64,000 bases of DNA from Flavobacteriaceae bacterium (GTDB lineage: Bacteria; Bacteroidota; Bacteroidia; Flavobacteriales; Flavobacteriaceae): assembly GCA_013043685.1 (NCBI GenBank), contig JABDNT010000049.1:34858-98857 (forward strand), written 5' to 3'. A program made the translations under genes and the position numbers. Below, one piece after another: positions 14,883 through 23,524 of the stretch (its first letter is position 1; each line of letters starts with the position of its first letter). Below the pieces are notes generated by a model. It was given only the letters and a program-made list of their open reading frames with translations. It was not told the DNA's origin and made no database searches.

Positions 14883-17369
14883 TTAGTTAACGATGAGTTT
14901 TTTGGTAATTTCAGAACCTTCTGATGTAATCCTGATAAAATAGATACCGGAAGGCAAATCAGAAACTTCAAATTGTGTCTTGTTCCTGAATTGTCTTGTT
15001 CGAAGGATCCTTCCATGAATATCTGCAAGCGACACCTCATTTTCTTTATGGCTGCCGCCCATATCTATATTAACTATAGACACAGCCGGATTGGGATAGA
15101 CCGCAATCTCAGCATACGTTGAAATATCTTCGGTGCTTAAAATAATATCAGAAATGTCCATCTTATATGCGGATCGTCCGTAAGTACCGGCATACAGATA
15201 TTCCGAAGGATCATGTATATGCATGTCGGTCACAACAACAGACGGCATATTATCTCCTACTACTTCCCAGAAGTTACCTTCTGTCGCGCTTGCAAACACC
15301 CCAACATCGGTTCCTACATAAAGAAAACCATTGGCATCCTGTACAATATCGTTGATTGGAATATCGGGCAGTAAACCTGTGATATCAAACCAGGTCCCTC
15401 CTGCATTATTACTTTTATATACATGTCCTTCATCTTCGCCGTACCGATACCCGGAAAACGTAACATACACTTCATTTAACTGATTCCTGGAAGCCAATAC
15501 TTTGGTTACCCATCGATTGGGCAAACTATCTGAGATAAGGGTCCAGTCCACGCCTCCATTCTCAGTTACCCATACGTTTCCATCATCCGTGCCAACGTAA
15601 ATTATATTACTATCCAAAGGTGAAACGTCAATTGAAATAATTGTCCCAAAAGTAAGGTTGCCCGGATAAGGGCCGTTACTAAGATCAGGACTTATAGGCG
15701 TCCAATTACCTGCTGCATTCGTAGTTTTATACAATCGATTCGCTCCATAATACAAAATTTGTGAATCGGCGGGATCAAAAACTATTGGAGTATCCCAGTT
15801 TTTCCTGTCAGCTCCGGAAATACCATTCATCACGCTGAAAAAGCTAGCTCCGTTATTTATGGATTTAACCAAATTTCCGCGTTGCGAAAGCGCATAAATC
15901 ACATTTGTATTTGTAGGATCCACGAGTGGTTGAAATCCGTCGCCCCCGGTAATTATCTCCCAATCATCAGTACTTCCCGTATTAGTGCGCATAGTGCTAT
16001 TGTCCTGCGTCCCAACGTATATTTTATTATCATTCTGAAAATCAACATGTGTACGATAGATCTGGGTTATAGGAAGCGTCTCGTCCTTTACCCAACTGTT
16101 CCCGCCATTGTTACTCTTATAAAATCCGCCGTCATTACCCAATAAAACTTGCCCGGCCACCAAATTATTAAATGCGAGGGCATGCTGATCTACATGAACA
16201 TTGGGAAATGCAGTCGACCAATTCTGACCGCCATCGGTGGATTTTTCTACTACGAAATCCACATTGTAAATTGTGTTCTCATCAGTAGGATCGATAAAAA
16301 TTCCTCTAAACCACCAATGGAACCCGATATTTGTTAGCTGATTTGAATTTACAGCTGTCCAGCTATCCCCACCATTATCCGTCCGGTAGACTCCCTGAAT
16401 ACTTCCACTCGCATTGGCATAACGCGAATAAAGCACATTGGGATTCGATTGGGAGATATCTATGCTTATCCTACCCTTTTGGGAAGCTGCAGCAGGAAGG
16501 CCATTAGTAAGTTCATTCCAGGTGTCTCCTCCATCCAACGACCTGTATATTCCGGAAGTTTCACCTCCATATTGACGGTTATTCGGCCGTCGTATTCGTT
16601 CCCAGGCTGTCGCATACACGATGTCGCCATTCACAGGGTGAATCGCCATATCGATTACCCCGGTTGAATCACTCACAAAAAGTTTCTGTTCCCAACTGCT
16701 ACCTCCATCGGTGGATCGATAAACACCTCTATTGTTGTCATTTCTGAACAGCGGACCCATTGCTGCGACAAATAGCGTGTTCTCATCCGTTGGATCTATC
16801 AATACCTTCCCAACGCTGCCTATATCAGGCAAGCCTTTGGACTGCCAGGTAATACCCCCGTCTTCACTTTTATAGATGCCGTCGCCGTCATAAGCAAGAG
16901 AACCTCCGCCAGCATTAACTTCACCAGTCCCAACCCATATCACATCATTATTCACTTTGGAAATTTCAATATCACCAATAGATAACATCTCCTGATCGTC
17001 AAAAACTGGTACCCAGGAGGCCCCGGCATCGGTGGTCTTGAAAATTCCACCTGAAGCAGCTCCTACATAATAGGTTTGGGCGTCGTTAGAAGGAATCTCA
17101 ATGTCGGTTATTCTACCCCCGATATTAACAGGTCCGGCAAATTCCCAGCCGTTCCCGGCCGGCGAACGCTGTTGCAACTGTTCCTTCTTCCACTGTATCG
17201 CTTTCCGATATGCATCGGTTTTGATTTCTCCAGTAGGATAAGCTCTCTGATCAAACATGAAATCAGCCGGTAATAATTCAGGTGATTTAGCTGAGATATC
17301 TTCAGTTCTGTGGTTACAGGAAACAATTATCAATATTGAAAGTAGCGATAGGAAAATATGGTATCTCAT
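14883..17369 (-). CDS. Secreted VPS10/BNR-type beta-propeller protein with type IX sorting domain
   Basis: An 828-residue exported protein. Repeated sortilin/BNR-type blades (STDGG-SW, GG-TW, YVGT-DG) run through about residues 75-740, as in secreted propeller proteins of Bacteroidota. The last 75 residues (from YPNPAVSIVNI to KKLIVN) are a type A C-terminal sorting domain, so the protein is predicted to leave through the type IX system. The N-terminal signal ends with IVSC (Cys18), which looks like a lipobox and is unusual for such cargo. Substrate or ligand is unknown. It is upstream of folC with a gap of a few dozen bases at most. Confidence 0.85.
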   Translation of the reverse strand: MRYHIFLSLLSILIIVSCNHRTEDISAKSPELLPADFMFDQRAYPTGEIKTDAYRKAIQWKKEQLQQRSPAGNGWEFAGPVNIGGRITDIEIPSNDAQTYYVGAASGGIFKTTDAGASWVPVFDDQEMLSIGDIEISKVNNDVIWVGTGEVNAGGGSLAYDGDGIYKSEDGGITWQSKGLPDIGSVGKVLIDPTDENTLFVAAMGPLFRNDNNRGVYRSTDGGSSWEQKLFVSDSTGVIDMAIHPVNGDIVYATAWERIRRPNNRQYGGETSGIYRSLDGGDTWNELTNGLPAAASQKGRISIDISQSNPNVLYSRYANASGSIQGVYRTDNGGDSWTAVNSNQLTNIGFHWWFRGIFIDPTDENTIYNVDFVVEKSTDGGQNWSTAFPNVHVDQHALAFNNLVAGQVLLGNDGGFYKSNNGGNSWVKDETLPITQIYRTHVDFQNDNKIYVGTQDNSTMRTNTGSTDDWEIITGGDGFQPLVDPTNTNVIYALSQRGNLVKSINNGASFFSVMNGISGADRKNWDTPIVFDPADSQILYYGANRLYKTTNAAGNWTPISPDLSNGPYPGNLTFGTIISIDVSPLDSNIIYVGTDDGNVWVTENGGVDWTLISDSLPNRWVTKVLASRNQLNEVYVTFSGYRYGEDEGHVYKSNNAGGTWFDITGLLPDIPINDIVQDANGFLYVGTDVGVFASATEGNFWEVVGDNMPSVVVTDMHIHDPSEYLYAGTYGRSAYKMDISDIILSTEDISTYAEIAVYPNPAVSIVNIDMGGSHKENEVSLADIHGRILRTRQFRNKTQFEVSDLPSGIYFIRITSEGSEITKKLIVN

Positions 17370-17424
17370 AGCAGTGGATAATAATAGCTAAAGATAATTA
17401 TTTCGTTTGTAAAGTTTGGTAGAA

Positions 17425-18243
17425 TCAGTTGGAAAGCCTGAACCTGTAGATTATTTTACCTATTTGCTTCGCAGGGGCCTTGTTGTCACTATTAAAACGT
17501 GTGGCGAGGGCGGCCCTCTTGGCAGGTCCCAGCAGACAACGGGAGTTATTTGTAGTTCCACGAACACCCGGCGTAGCATTGATAACCTTACCACTGCGGT
17601 CAACTTCAATACTTACCACCACAGTCCCTGCTTCATTACAATCCTGAATGTATTTCTCCTTGTTCAGTGCTTTTCTTCCCCCTAAAAGATAATTTCCATC
17701 ACCATCCAGGCCTTTGCCGGTCCCGTAATAACCCGAAGCGTTCGGGTCCCCGTTCGGATTTCCTTTGTCCCCGGCCTTATCATCATTACCTTCACTGCCC
17801 TTGGCTTTTCCGTCATTTTTCGGACCATTAATAATACTGGAGAGAGCATCGGTAGTAGATTTATCAGGTTTGGGATCGGGCTTCACCTCCTTCTTAGGTT
17901 GCTCTTTAACCGGCGTTTCCTTTACTTCTTTTTGGGGCTTCTCATTCTTAATAACAGGAGCATCCTCATTTTCCTGGGTTACTACTTCTTCTTTTATCTC
18001 CGCTTTGGGCTGAGAAACCGGTTCGGGATTTGTGTTTTTAGGTGCTGTTTTTATAGGTTCACTAGGCTGAACATTTCCACTCCCTTCATCGGTAGTTCCG
18101 AAATTAACAGCGATGCCTCTTTCCAAAGGTGGATCCATGTATTTGAGTCCGATCACGAAAAAGATCAGGAATAAGATGATCAGGTGAAGGATCACAGTGA
18201 TCGTCATACTTTTCCGTTTATGTTTTGTGTCCAGCAGACTCAT
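17425..18243 (-). CDS. TonB-like energy transducer
   Basis: A 272-residue protein with one N-terminal membrane helix (about residues 13-32), a long periplasmic Pro/Lys/Glu-rich region and a conserved C-terminal domain (about 200-272) in which VVVSIEVDRSGKV and IGKIIYRFRLSN match the TonB fold. It should transmit proton-motive force from the ExbB-ExbD motor to TonB-dependent outer-membrane receptors. It is the last gene of an exbB-exbD-tonB set with gaps below 10 bases. The Pro/Lys spacer is typical of proteins that span the periplasm. Confidence 0.85.
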   Translation of the reverse strand: MSLLDTKHKRKSMTITVILHLIILFLIFFVIGLKYMDPPLERGIAVNFGTTDEGSGNVQPSEPIKTAPKNTNPEPVSQPKAEIKEEVVTQENEDAPVIKNEKPQKEVKETPVKEQPKKEVKPDPKPDKSTTDALSSIINGPKNDGKAKGSEGNDDKAGDKGNPNGDPNASGYYGTGKGLDGDGNYLLGGRKALNKEKYIQDCNEAGTVVVSIEVDRSGKVINATPGVRGTTNNSRCLLGPAKRAALATRFNSDNKAPAKQIGKIIYRFRLSN

Positions 18244-18251
18244 AAAATGCT

Positions 18252-18644
18252 TTAATTCGGCCTTACAGCCAATACTACCTTATAACTATTCTTATTAGCC
18301 ACATCCATTACAAATACAGCATCCTCGATAGGAACTCCTTCTTCAGCACGGAGAATGATAGTAGGTTCGTCCTGACCTGCAAGAATGCCCTGAAGCTCTT
18401 TCTCAATACTATATTCGCTTACACGCTCTTTGTTCACATAATAAGCACCATCCTTGGTTATGCTTACCGAAGCCTTTTGCTGATTGGTGGACTTTCCTTT
18501 TGCCTTCGGAAGTATAAGATCCAGTGCATCGGGAGTGATAGCAGGAGAGGTTAGCAGAAAAAAGACCAATAACAAAAATACGATATCTGTCATGGAACTC
18601 ATACTGAACTCCGGGCTTATTTTATTTCTTCCACGTAAATTCAT
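18252..18644 (-). CDS. exbD: ExbD/TolR family biopolymer transport protein
   Basis: A 130-residue inner-membrane protein with a short cytoplasmic start, one membrane helix (about residues 18-36) carrying the conserved Asp20 in the MTDIVFLLLVFF segment, and a periplasmic domain. The Asp is the proton-conducting residue in ExbD and TolR. It forms the ion-driven stator with ExbB. The gene lies between exbB (1-base gap) and the tonB-like gene. Confidence 0.92.
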   Translation of the reverse strand: MNLRGRNKISPEFSMSSMTDIVFLLLVFFLLTSPAITPDALDLILPKAKGKSTNQQKASVSITKDGAYYVNKERVSEYSIEKELQGILAGQDEPTIILRAEEGVPIEDAVFVMDVANKNSYKVVLAVRPN

Positions 18645-18645
18645 A

Positions 18646-19347
18646 TTAAGCCGGTTCGTTTAACAAATCAAGGAAGTCTACTGCAGTGGCTTCCATCTGA
18701 TGCACTACCTTGTCGGTTCGAACTACCAGGTGATTATATCCGATATATGCAATAATGCCCACAATTAATCCGGCAACTGTCGTGGTCATCGCCGTGTAGA
18801 TACCTTCAGCGAGAGATCCCATCTCTGCTTGCCCGCTGCTGGTCGCCAGTTGATGAAACGCCAAAACCATACCAATTACAGTCCCCAGGAACCCTATCAT
18901 CGGGGCTGCACCCGCAATCGTAGCTAAAATACTTACGTTCTTTTCAAGTTTATAGACTTCCAGCCTCCCCGCATTCTCAATGGCAGTATTAATATCTTCT
19001 AACGGGCTTCCAATTCGAGAAATGCCTTTTTCTGTAAGCCTCGAAACCGGCGTGTTCTGTTGTGTGCACAAAATTTTTGCGGCCTGAATATTACCTCCCG
19101 CCACATTATCGCGAATCTGGTTCATAAAATTATTGTCCAGGTGAGAGGCTGCTTTTATGGCAAACCAACGTTCGAAGTAGATATACACCGCAACAAAAAG
19201 TAAAACAAACAGAAGTGCAATAATTATTTGGGCTCCCAAACCGCCATTCATAATGAGTTCGAGAACCGAAAGAGTTTTTTCTTCAGATACTACAGGTTCC
19301 AGATCCTGTGCAAGATCCTGACCCTCCTGAATAAAGAAGTTAAGCAT
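18646..19347 (-). CDS. exbB: ExbB/TolQ/MotA family proton channel protein
   Basis: A 233-residue protein with three membrane helices at about residues 38-60, 140-165 and 185-207. The conserved segment GAAPMIGFLGTVIGMVLAF and the TTVAGLIVGI helix are diagnostic of the MotA/TolQ/ExbB family. It forms the pentameric proton channel of the energising complex with ExbD. It is the first gene of the exbB-exbD-tonB set. No clear promoter was found in the 50 bases before it, so co-transcription with nhaD is possible. Confidence 0.92.
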   Translation of the reverse strand: MLNFFIQEGQDLAQDLEPVVSEEKTLSVLELIMNGGLGAQIIIALLFVLLFVAVYIYFERWFAIKAASHLDNNFMNQIRDNVAGGNIQAAKILCTQQNTPVSRLTEKGISRIGSPLEDINTAIENAGRLEVYKLEKNVSILATIAGAAPMIGFLGTVIGMVLAFHQLATSSGQAEMGSLAEGIYTAMTTTVAGLIVGIIAYIGYNHLVVRTDKVVHQMEATAVDFLDLLNEPA

Positions 19348-19398
19348 GTGTTTAGATTTGATTCAATTGAATAACGAGCCCAGCATCATTTTGTTGCA

Positions 19399-20796
19399 CT
19401 AACCTATTATCATGTCACGGAATAACAAGAATGCCACGGCTCCAGCTGCGAAACCGATAAATGCAAGCCATGCTACTTTTCGTAAGTACCAGATGAAATC
19501 AATACGCTCCATTCCCATGGCGGCAACACCTGCTGCAGAACCAATAATAAGCATACTACCACCGGTACCAGCAGAATAAGCAATGAAATGCCAAAGAGGC
19601 GAGTCCAATGGGGCTTCATACATTCCTATTGAAGCCGCTACCAATGGTACATTATCGATAATCGCAGAAAGCACACCAAGCAGCATCACCACTATATCCT
19701 GATTTGGAATCGCAGCCTGTAAGACTTCAGCTAAATATCGAAGAGTACCTACTTCTACTTCCTGAGGCACTCCATTAACAACAACTTCGACGGTACTATA
19801 TACAAGGCTCTCCAGTCCCGCCACAGCCATTAATATTCCCAGGAAAAAGAGAATACTGGAAATTTCAATTCGCGATAAGGCCTTGTGCGCCGAGTAAAGA
19901 TGTCTTCTTTCTTTGCTAAAATCTTCCTCCGGATGAATATACTCCGAGACCAGCCATACTACTCCCAAGGCCAGCATCATGCCAACATAAGGTGGCAGGT
20001 GCGTAAATGTTTTGAAGACAGGCACTGATACTATCATTCCTAAGCCGAGGAACAACATGGTTTTACTACTAAGTAAACGCTCAGCTATCACATCTTCCGA
20101 AGCATCTACTTCGATATTTCCCTTGAATGGTTTAAGATAACCAGCGACAAAGAATGGCACTACGAAACATACGATGGACGGTATAACTACTAACTTGATA
20201 AGACCCAAAGCCGATACCTTATTGGCGATCCAAAGCATGGTGGTCGTTACATCTCCAATTGGAGACCAGGCGCCTCCTGCATTCGCCGCGATGACAACCA
20301 TAGCGGCATACCAAAGTCTCTCGTTTTTATTATGAATTAATTTTCGCAATAGGGTTACCAGTACGATAGTGGCAGTAAGATTATCGATAATCGCCGACAG
20401 AACAAATGCTAAAACACCTATGATCCACAACAGTTTTCTTTTACTTTTTGTTCGCACAGCACCCTTCAGCACCTCGAATCCCCTATGCAAGTCTATAATT
20501 TCAACTATGGTCATTGCCCCGATAAGGAATATCAATATCTCTGCAGTCTTGCCTAGATGATGCAGCAGTGTATTCTCAAATCCATGTTCAGCTTCTACAC
20601 CACCTGATGCAAAATTAAACACTTCTTCATGGGTATCGATCACACTAAACCAGCCCGAATGAAAACCAACGGCCAATACGGCCCATATGAGTGCCGCCAT
20701 GATCAAGGCTGGAACTGTTTTATCTAATCTTAGGGGATGCTCAAGTGTGATAGAAAGATATCCTATTACGAAAATCAGGATAATTATGGATTCCAT
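19399..20796 (-). CDS. nhaD: Na+/H+ antiporter of the NhaD family
   Basis: A 465-residue membrane protein with about 11-12 hydrophobic helices. Family features include IIDNLTAT and NAGGAWSPIGDVTTTMLW in the middle, IIDNVPLVAA in the C-terminal half, and GTGGSMLIIGSAAGVAAMG. These repeated IIDN segments are the inverted-repeat core of the ion transporter superfamily. It expels sodium in exchange for protons, in keeping with a marine lifestyle. It lies 51 bases upstream of exbB on the same strand. Confidence 0.92.
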   Translation of the reverse strand: MESIIILIFVIGYLSITLEHPLRLDKTVPALIMAALIWAVLAVGFHSGWFSVIDTHEEVFNFASGGVEAEHGFENTLLHHLGKTAEILIFLIGAMTIVEIIDLHRGFEVLKGAVRTKSKRKLLWIIGVLAFVLSAIIDNLTATIVLVTLLRKLIHNKNERLWYAAMVVIAANAGGAWSPIGDVTTTMLWIANKVSALGLIKLVVIPSIVCFVVPFFVAGYLKPFKGNIEVDASEDVIAERLLSSKTMLFLGLGMIVSVPVFKTFTHLPPYVGMMLALGVVWLVSEYIHPEEDFSKERRHLYSAHKALSRIEISSILFFLGILMAVAGLESLVYSTVEVVVNGVPQEVEVGTLRYLAEVLQAAIPNQDIVVMLLGVLSAIIDNVPLVAASIGMYEAPLDSPLWHFIAYSAGTGGSMLIIGSAAGVAAMGMERIDFIWYLRKVAWLAFIGFAAGAVAFLLFRDMIIG

Positions 20797-20926
20797 AGGG
20801 TTGGTTTATTAGAACGTCTAAAATAACTTTTTCAAGGCAATTACAAAAGTTGTTTAGTTATTATTTGGGAAAGCGAAAGGAATTAATCCTCACCAACACT
20901 AAACTTAAAAATTAGCATAACAAAAT

Positions 20927-21994
20927 TCACTTCTTCGAATATATCACACCCCCGGAATGATCATTTCTCGCACCGGTAACACTCGACAGGCAATTTACCT
21001 CATTTCTCAGTTTCAGTACTCCAAGTAGTGCAAAAACCAGCGCTTCTTTATATTCTATGATTTTTTGAGAAGGCAGCTCGATCATCACTTGCCTGTGAAA
21101 TTTTAACCGCTCAATAAGATGATCATTGTATGCTCCTCCTCCTGTAATAAGTACTTTTGCTCCCTTCTGGAATTGTGCAGCCAACTGCACGGCTATATGT
21201 TCTGTAAAAGTGGCAATTATATCTTTTCCCAATATTCCCATATTATTAATAACAGGAAACACCTCCCTGGTTACCCATTCTAATCCGAGGGATTTTGGCG
21301 GATCAGTACGATAATATTGTAAATCGTTCAGTTGTTGTAAGAGTTTTTCATTCACAACGCCGGAAGCTGCAATCCTCCCTCCTTCATCATACGGTTTTCC
21401 TAATTTTTCAGAATAGTGATTCAACACAATATTGACCGGGCAAATGTCGTATGCGATCCTGCCATGTTCACCTTCGGAAGAAATATTTGCAAAACCTCCT
21501 AAGTTGAGGCAATAATCGTAATGGCTAAATAGTAAACGATCCCCTATAGGCACCAGCGGGGCTCCCTGCCCTCCTAATTCGACATCCTGCACACGGAAAT
21601 CACATACCACCGTCTCATTCACATAGGTTGCGATCTCCGGTAAATTTCCTATTTGAAGCGTAATCCCCTTTTGCGGCTGATGCAAAATGGTATGACCATG
21701 ACTACATATCGCATCGAGACCTGCTATCTTATTTCTATTTATGAATTCTGAAATTACATTACTTAAGTAGCGTGTATAGTTTTCATTCAAGGTTCGCAGC
21801 CGTCCTTCCGAAAAATTAACAGCATCACTCAACCGAGACTTCCATTCGGCTGGATAAGGAATGGTATTGGCAACTCCGAGATTGTAAGACCATCCCGATT
21901 CGTCGGAATAGGCCAGTTGACATTCAGCCAGATCTATTCCATCCAGACTGGTACCACTCATAACACCTAATATCTTATATCTGCTTTTTTCCAT
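20927..21994 (-). CDS. anmK: Anhydro-N-acetylmuramic acid kinase
   Basis: A 355-residue sugar kinase. GTSLDGID (14-21) is the phosphate-binding signature of AnmK; other conserved segments are SHGHTILHQP, LNLGGFANIS and ITGGGAYN. It phosphorylates and opens 1,6-anhydroMurNAc to MurNAc-6-phosphate in cell-wall recycling. The length is normal. It is divergent from the acyl-CoA dehydrogenase gene, with about 80 bases between start codons. Confidence 0.94.
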   Translation of the reverse strand: MEKSRYKILGVMSGTSLDGIDLAECQLAYSDESGWSYNLGVANTIPYPAEWKSRLSDAVNFSEGRLRTLNENYTRYLSNVISEFINRNKIAGLDAICSHGHTILHQPQKGITLQIGNLPEIATYVNETVVCDFRVQDVELGGQGAPLVPIGDRLLFSHYDYCLNLGGFANISSEGEHGRIAYDICPVNIVLNHYSEKLGKPYDEGGRIAASGVVNEKLLQQLNDLQYYRTDPPKSLGLEWVTREVFPVINNMGILGKDIIATFTEHIAVQLAAQFQKGAKVLITGGGAYNDHLIERLKFHRQVMIELPSQKIIEYKEALVFALLGVLKLRNEVNCLSSVTGARNDHSGGVIYSKK

Positions 21995-22017
21995 TTCAGT
22001 AAAATTAACAGGAATAA

Positions 22018-22048
22018 TTGAATAACTCCTATCAAAAAATTATCTTTG
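22018..22048 (+). promoter_or_regulatory. Promoter of the acyl-CoA dehydrogenase gene
   Basis: TTG at 22018-22020 and TATCTTTG at 22041-22048 are separated by 20 bases, a full match to the flavobacterial consensus. The start of transcription would be near 22055. This rules out the upstream TTG at 22046 as the translation start and supports ATG at 22076. Confidence 0.68.
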
Positions 22049-22075
22049 TTCTCCATTCCGAAAACGATTCAAACT

Positions 22076-23218
22076 ATGGATTTTAATCTTTCTGAAGAAC
22101 ACTTAATGATACGCGACGCAGCTCGCGATTTTGCAAAATCCGAACTACTTCCAGGCGTTATTGAACGAGATACCCACCAGCGTTTTCCTACCGAGCAGGT
22201 AAAGAAACTGGCGGAACTTGGGTTCATGGGAATGATGGTTGATCCAAAATATGGCGGTGGCGGAATGGATACTGTATCCTATGTGTTGGCCATGGAAGAA
22301 TTAAGCAAGATAGATGCTTCCGCTTCGGTAATTGTATCTGTAAATAATTCATTGGTTTGCTGGGGGCTGGAAACCTACGGGACAGAATCTCAGAAAGAAA
22401 AATATCTTACCAAATTAGCTGCCGGCGAGTCCATTGGCGCCTTCTGTTTAAGTGAGCCGGAAGCGGGAAGTGATGCTACATCTCAGAGAACTACAGCCAT
22501 AGATAAAGGGGACCACTATATACTTAACGGTACAAAAAACTGGATCACAAATGGCGGTAGCGCGGATTATTACCTCGTAATTGCCCAAACCGATCGGGAT
22601 AAAGGACACAGAGGGATCAATGCATTTATCGTTGAAAAAACCTGGGATGGCTTCGAGGTGGGACCTAAGGAAGATAAGTTAGGGATTCGTGGTAGTGATA
22701 CTCACACATTGAATTTCAACGATGTAAAAGTCCCAAAGGAAAATAGAATTGGTGAAGACGGTTTCGGATTCAAATTTGCGATGAAGACATTAAGTGGTGG
22801 ACGAATAGGGATCGCTGCGCAGGCACTTGGCATTGCAGCCGGAGCCTATGAACTTGCCAGGGATTATTCTAAGATCAGGAAAGCGTTTGGTACGGAAATT
22901 TGTAATCACCAGGCCATTGCCTTTAAGTTAGCCGATATGCATACCGAAATTGCAGCTGCCAGGCATCTGGTAATGCAGGCAGCCTGGGACAAGGATATGG
23001 GTAACAACTACAATATGAGTAGTGCCATGGCGAAACTGTACGCCTCAAAAGTAGCGATGGAAGTAACTGTTGAGGCTGTTCAGGTGCACGGTGGAAATGG
23101 CTTCGTAAAAGAATACCATGTGGAACGACTCATGCGCGATGCAAAAATCACCCAGATCTATGAAGGCACCTCTGAAATCCAGAAAATGGTGATCTCGAGA
23201 GGTTTGCTAAAAGACTAG
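22076..23218 (+). CDS. Acyl-CoA dehydrogenase (short-chain/butyryl-CoA type)
   Basis: A 380-residue flavoprotein. It begins MDFNLSEEH, typical of the family. FAD- and substrate-binding signatures are present (CLSEPEAGSDATS, WITNGG, RIGIAAQALGIA), and the catalytic base is Glu363 in YEGTSEIQ. It oxidises acyl-CoA to enoyl-CoA in beta-oxidation or branched-chain amino-acid breakdown. The start was chosen at ATG 22076 because the promoter overlaps any earlier start. A strong terminator follows, so it is a single-gene unit. Confidence 0.94.
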   Translation: MDFNLSEEHLMIRDAARDFAKSELLPGVIERDTHQRFPTEQVKKLAELGFMGMMVDPKYGGGGMDTVSYVLAMEELSKIDASASVIVSVNNSLVCWGLETYGTESQKEKYLTKLAAGESIGAFCLSEPEAGSDATSQRTTAIDKGDHYILNGTKNWITNGGSADYYLVIAQTDRDKGHRGINAFIVEKTWDGFEVGPKEDKLGIRGSDTHTLNFNDVKVPKENRIGEDGFGFKFAMKTLSGGRIGIAAQALGIAAGAYELARDYSKIRKAFGTEICNHQAIAFKLADMHTEIAAARHLVMQAAWDKDMGNNYNMSSAMAKLYASKVAMEVTVEAVQVHGGNGFVKEYHVERLMRDAKITQIYEGTSEIQKMVISRGLLKD

Positions 23219-23238
23219 ATAAAGCTCTAAAGTCTATG

Positions 23239-23265
23239 AACCCGGCTTTGTACCGGGTTTTTTTA
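23239..23265 (+). terminator. Terminator after the acyl-CoA dehydrogenase gene
   Basis: AACCCGG (23239-23245) pairs with CCGGGTT (23253-23259) and is followed by seven Ts. Confidence 0.88.
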
Positions 23266-23524
23266 TTGGGCGAGTCCTCCCCTGTCCTCACCGGGGAGGA
23301 CCGTGCTATTTGCTACGACTCCTCTCCACATACTGTGTTTGCGGGGTCTTCGCTCCTATCACTCTCGCAGAAAGCGTAACAAAAATTAAAAATCTGCGAC
23401 TAATAAATCGCACTTTGTAAAATGCACCATCCAAATTTTGGAATAGAGTTTCCCAACTCATTTTTTTTACCGAAATTAACAGTCCGAAATTTTTTGATAA
23501 TTAACACCTTAAATAGCCATATCT
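23266..23524 (+). other. Leader region of the AAA+ operon with a strong hairpin
   Basis: The 306 bases between the dehydrogenase and the six-gene operon hold no gene. After the terminator there is a perfect 9-bp stem, GTCCTCCCC (23274-23282) with GGGGAGGAC (23293-23301), without a T-run. The rest is A/T-rich. The only approximate -7 match I find is AAATTTTG at 23433-23440, which is poorly spaced from any TTG, so I do not call a promoter. Confidence 0.5.

Noticed and set aside
22046..22075. Upstream TTG start for the acyl-CoA dehydrogenase
   Set aside because: It lies inside the -7 box of a well-matched promoter; the ATG at 22076 gives the normal family N-terminus.
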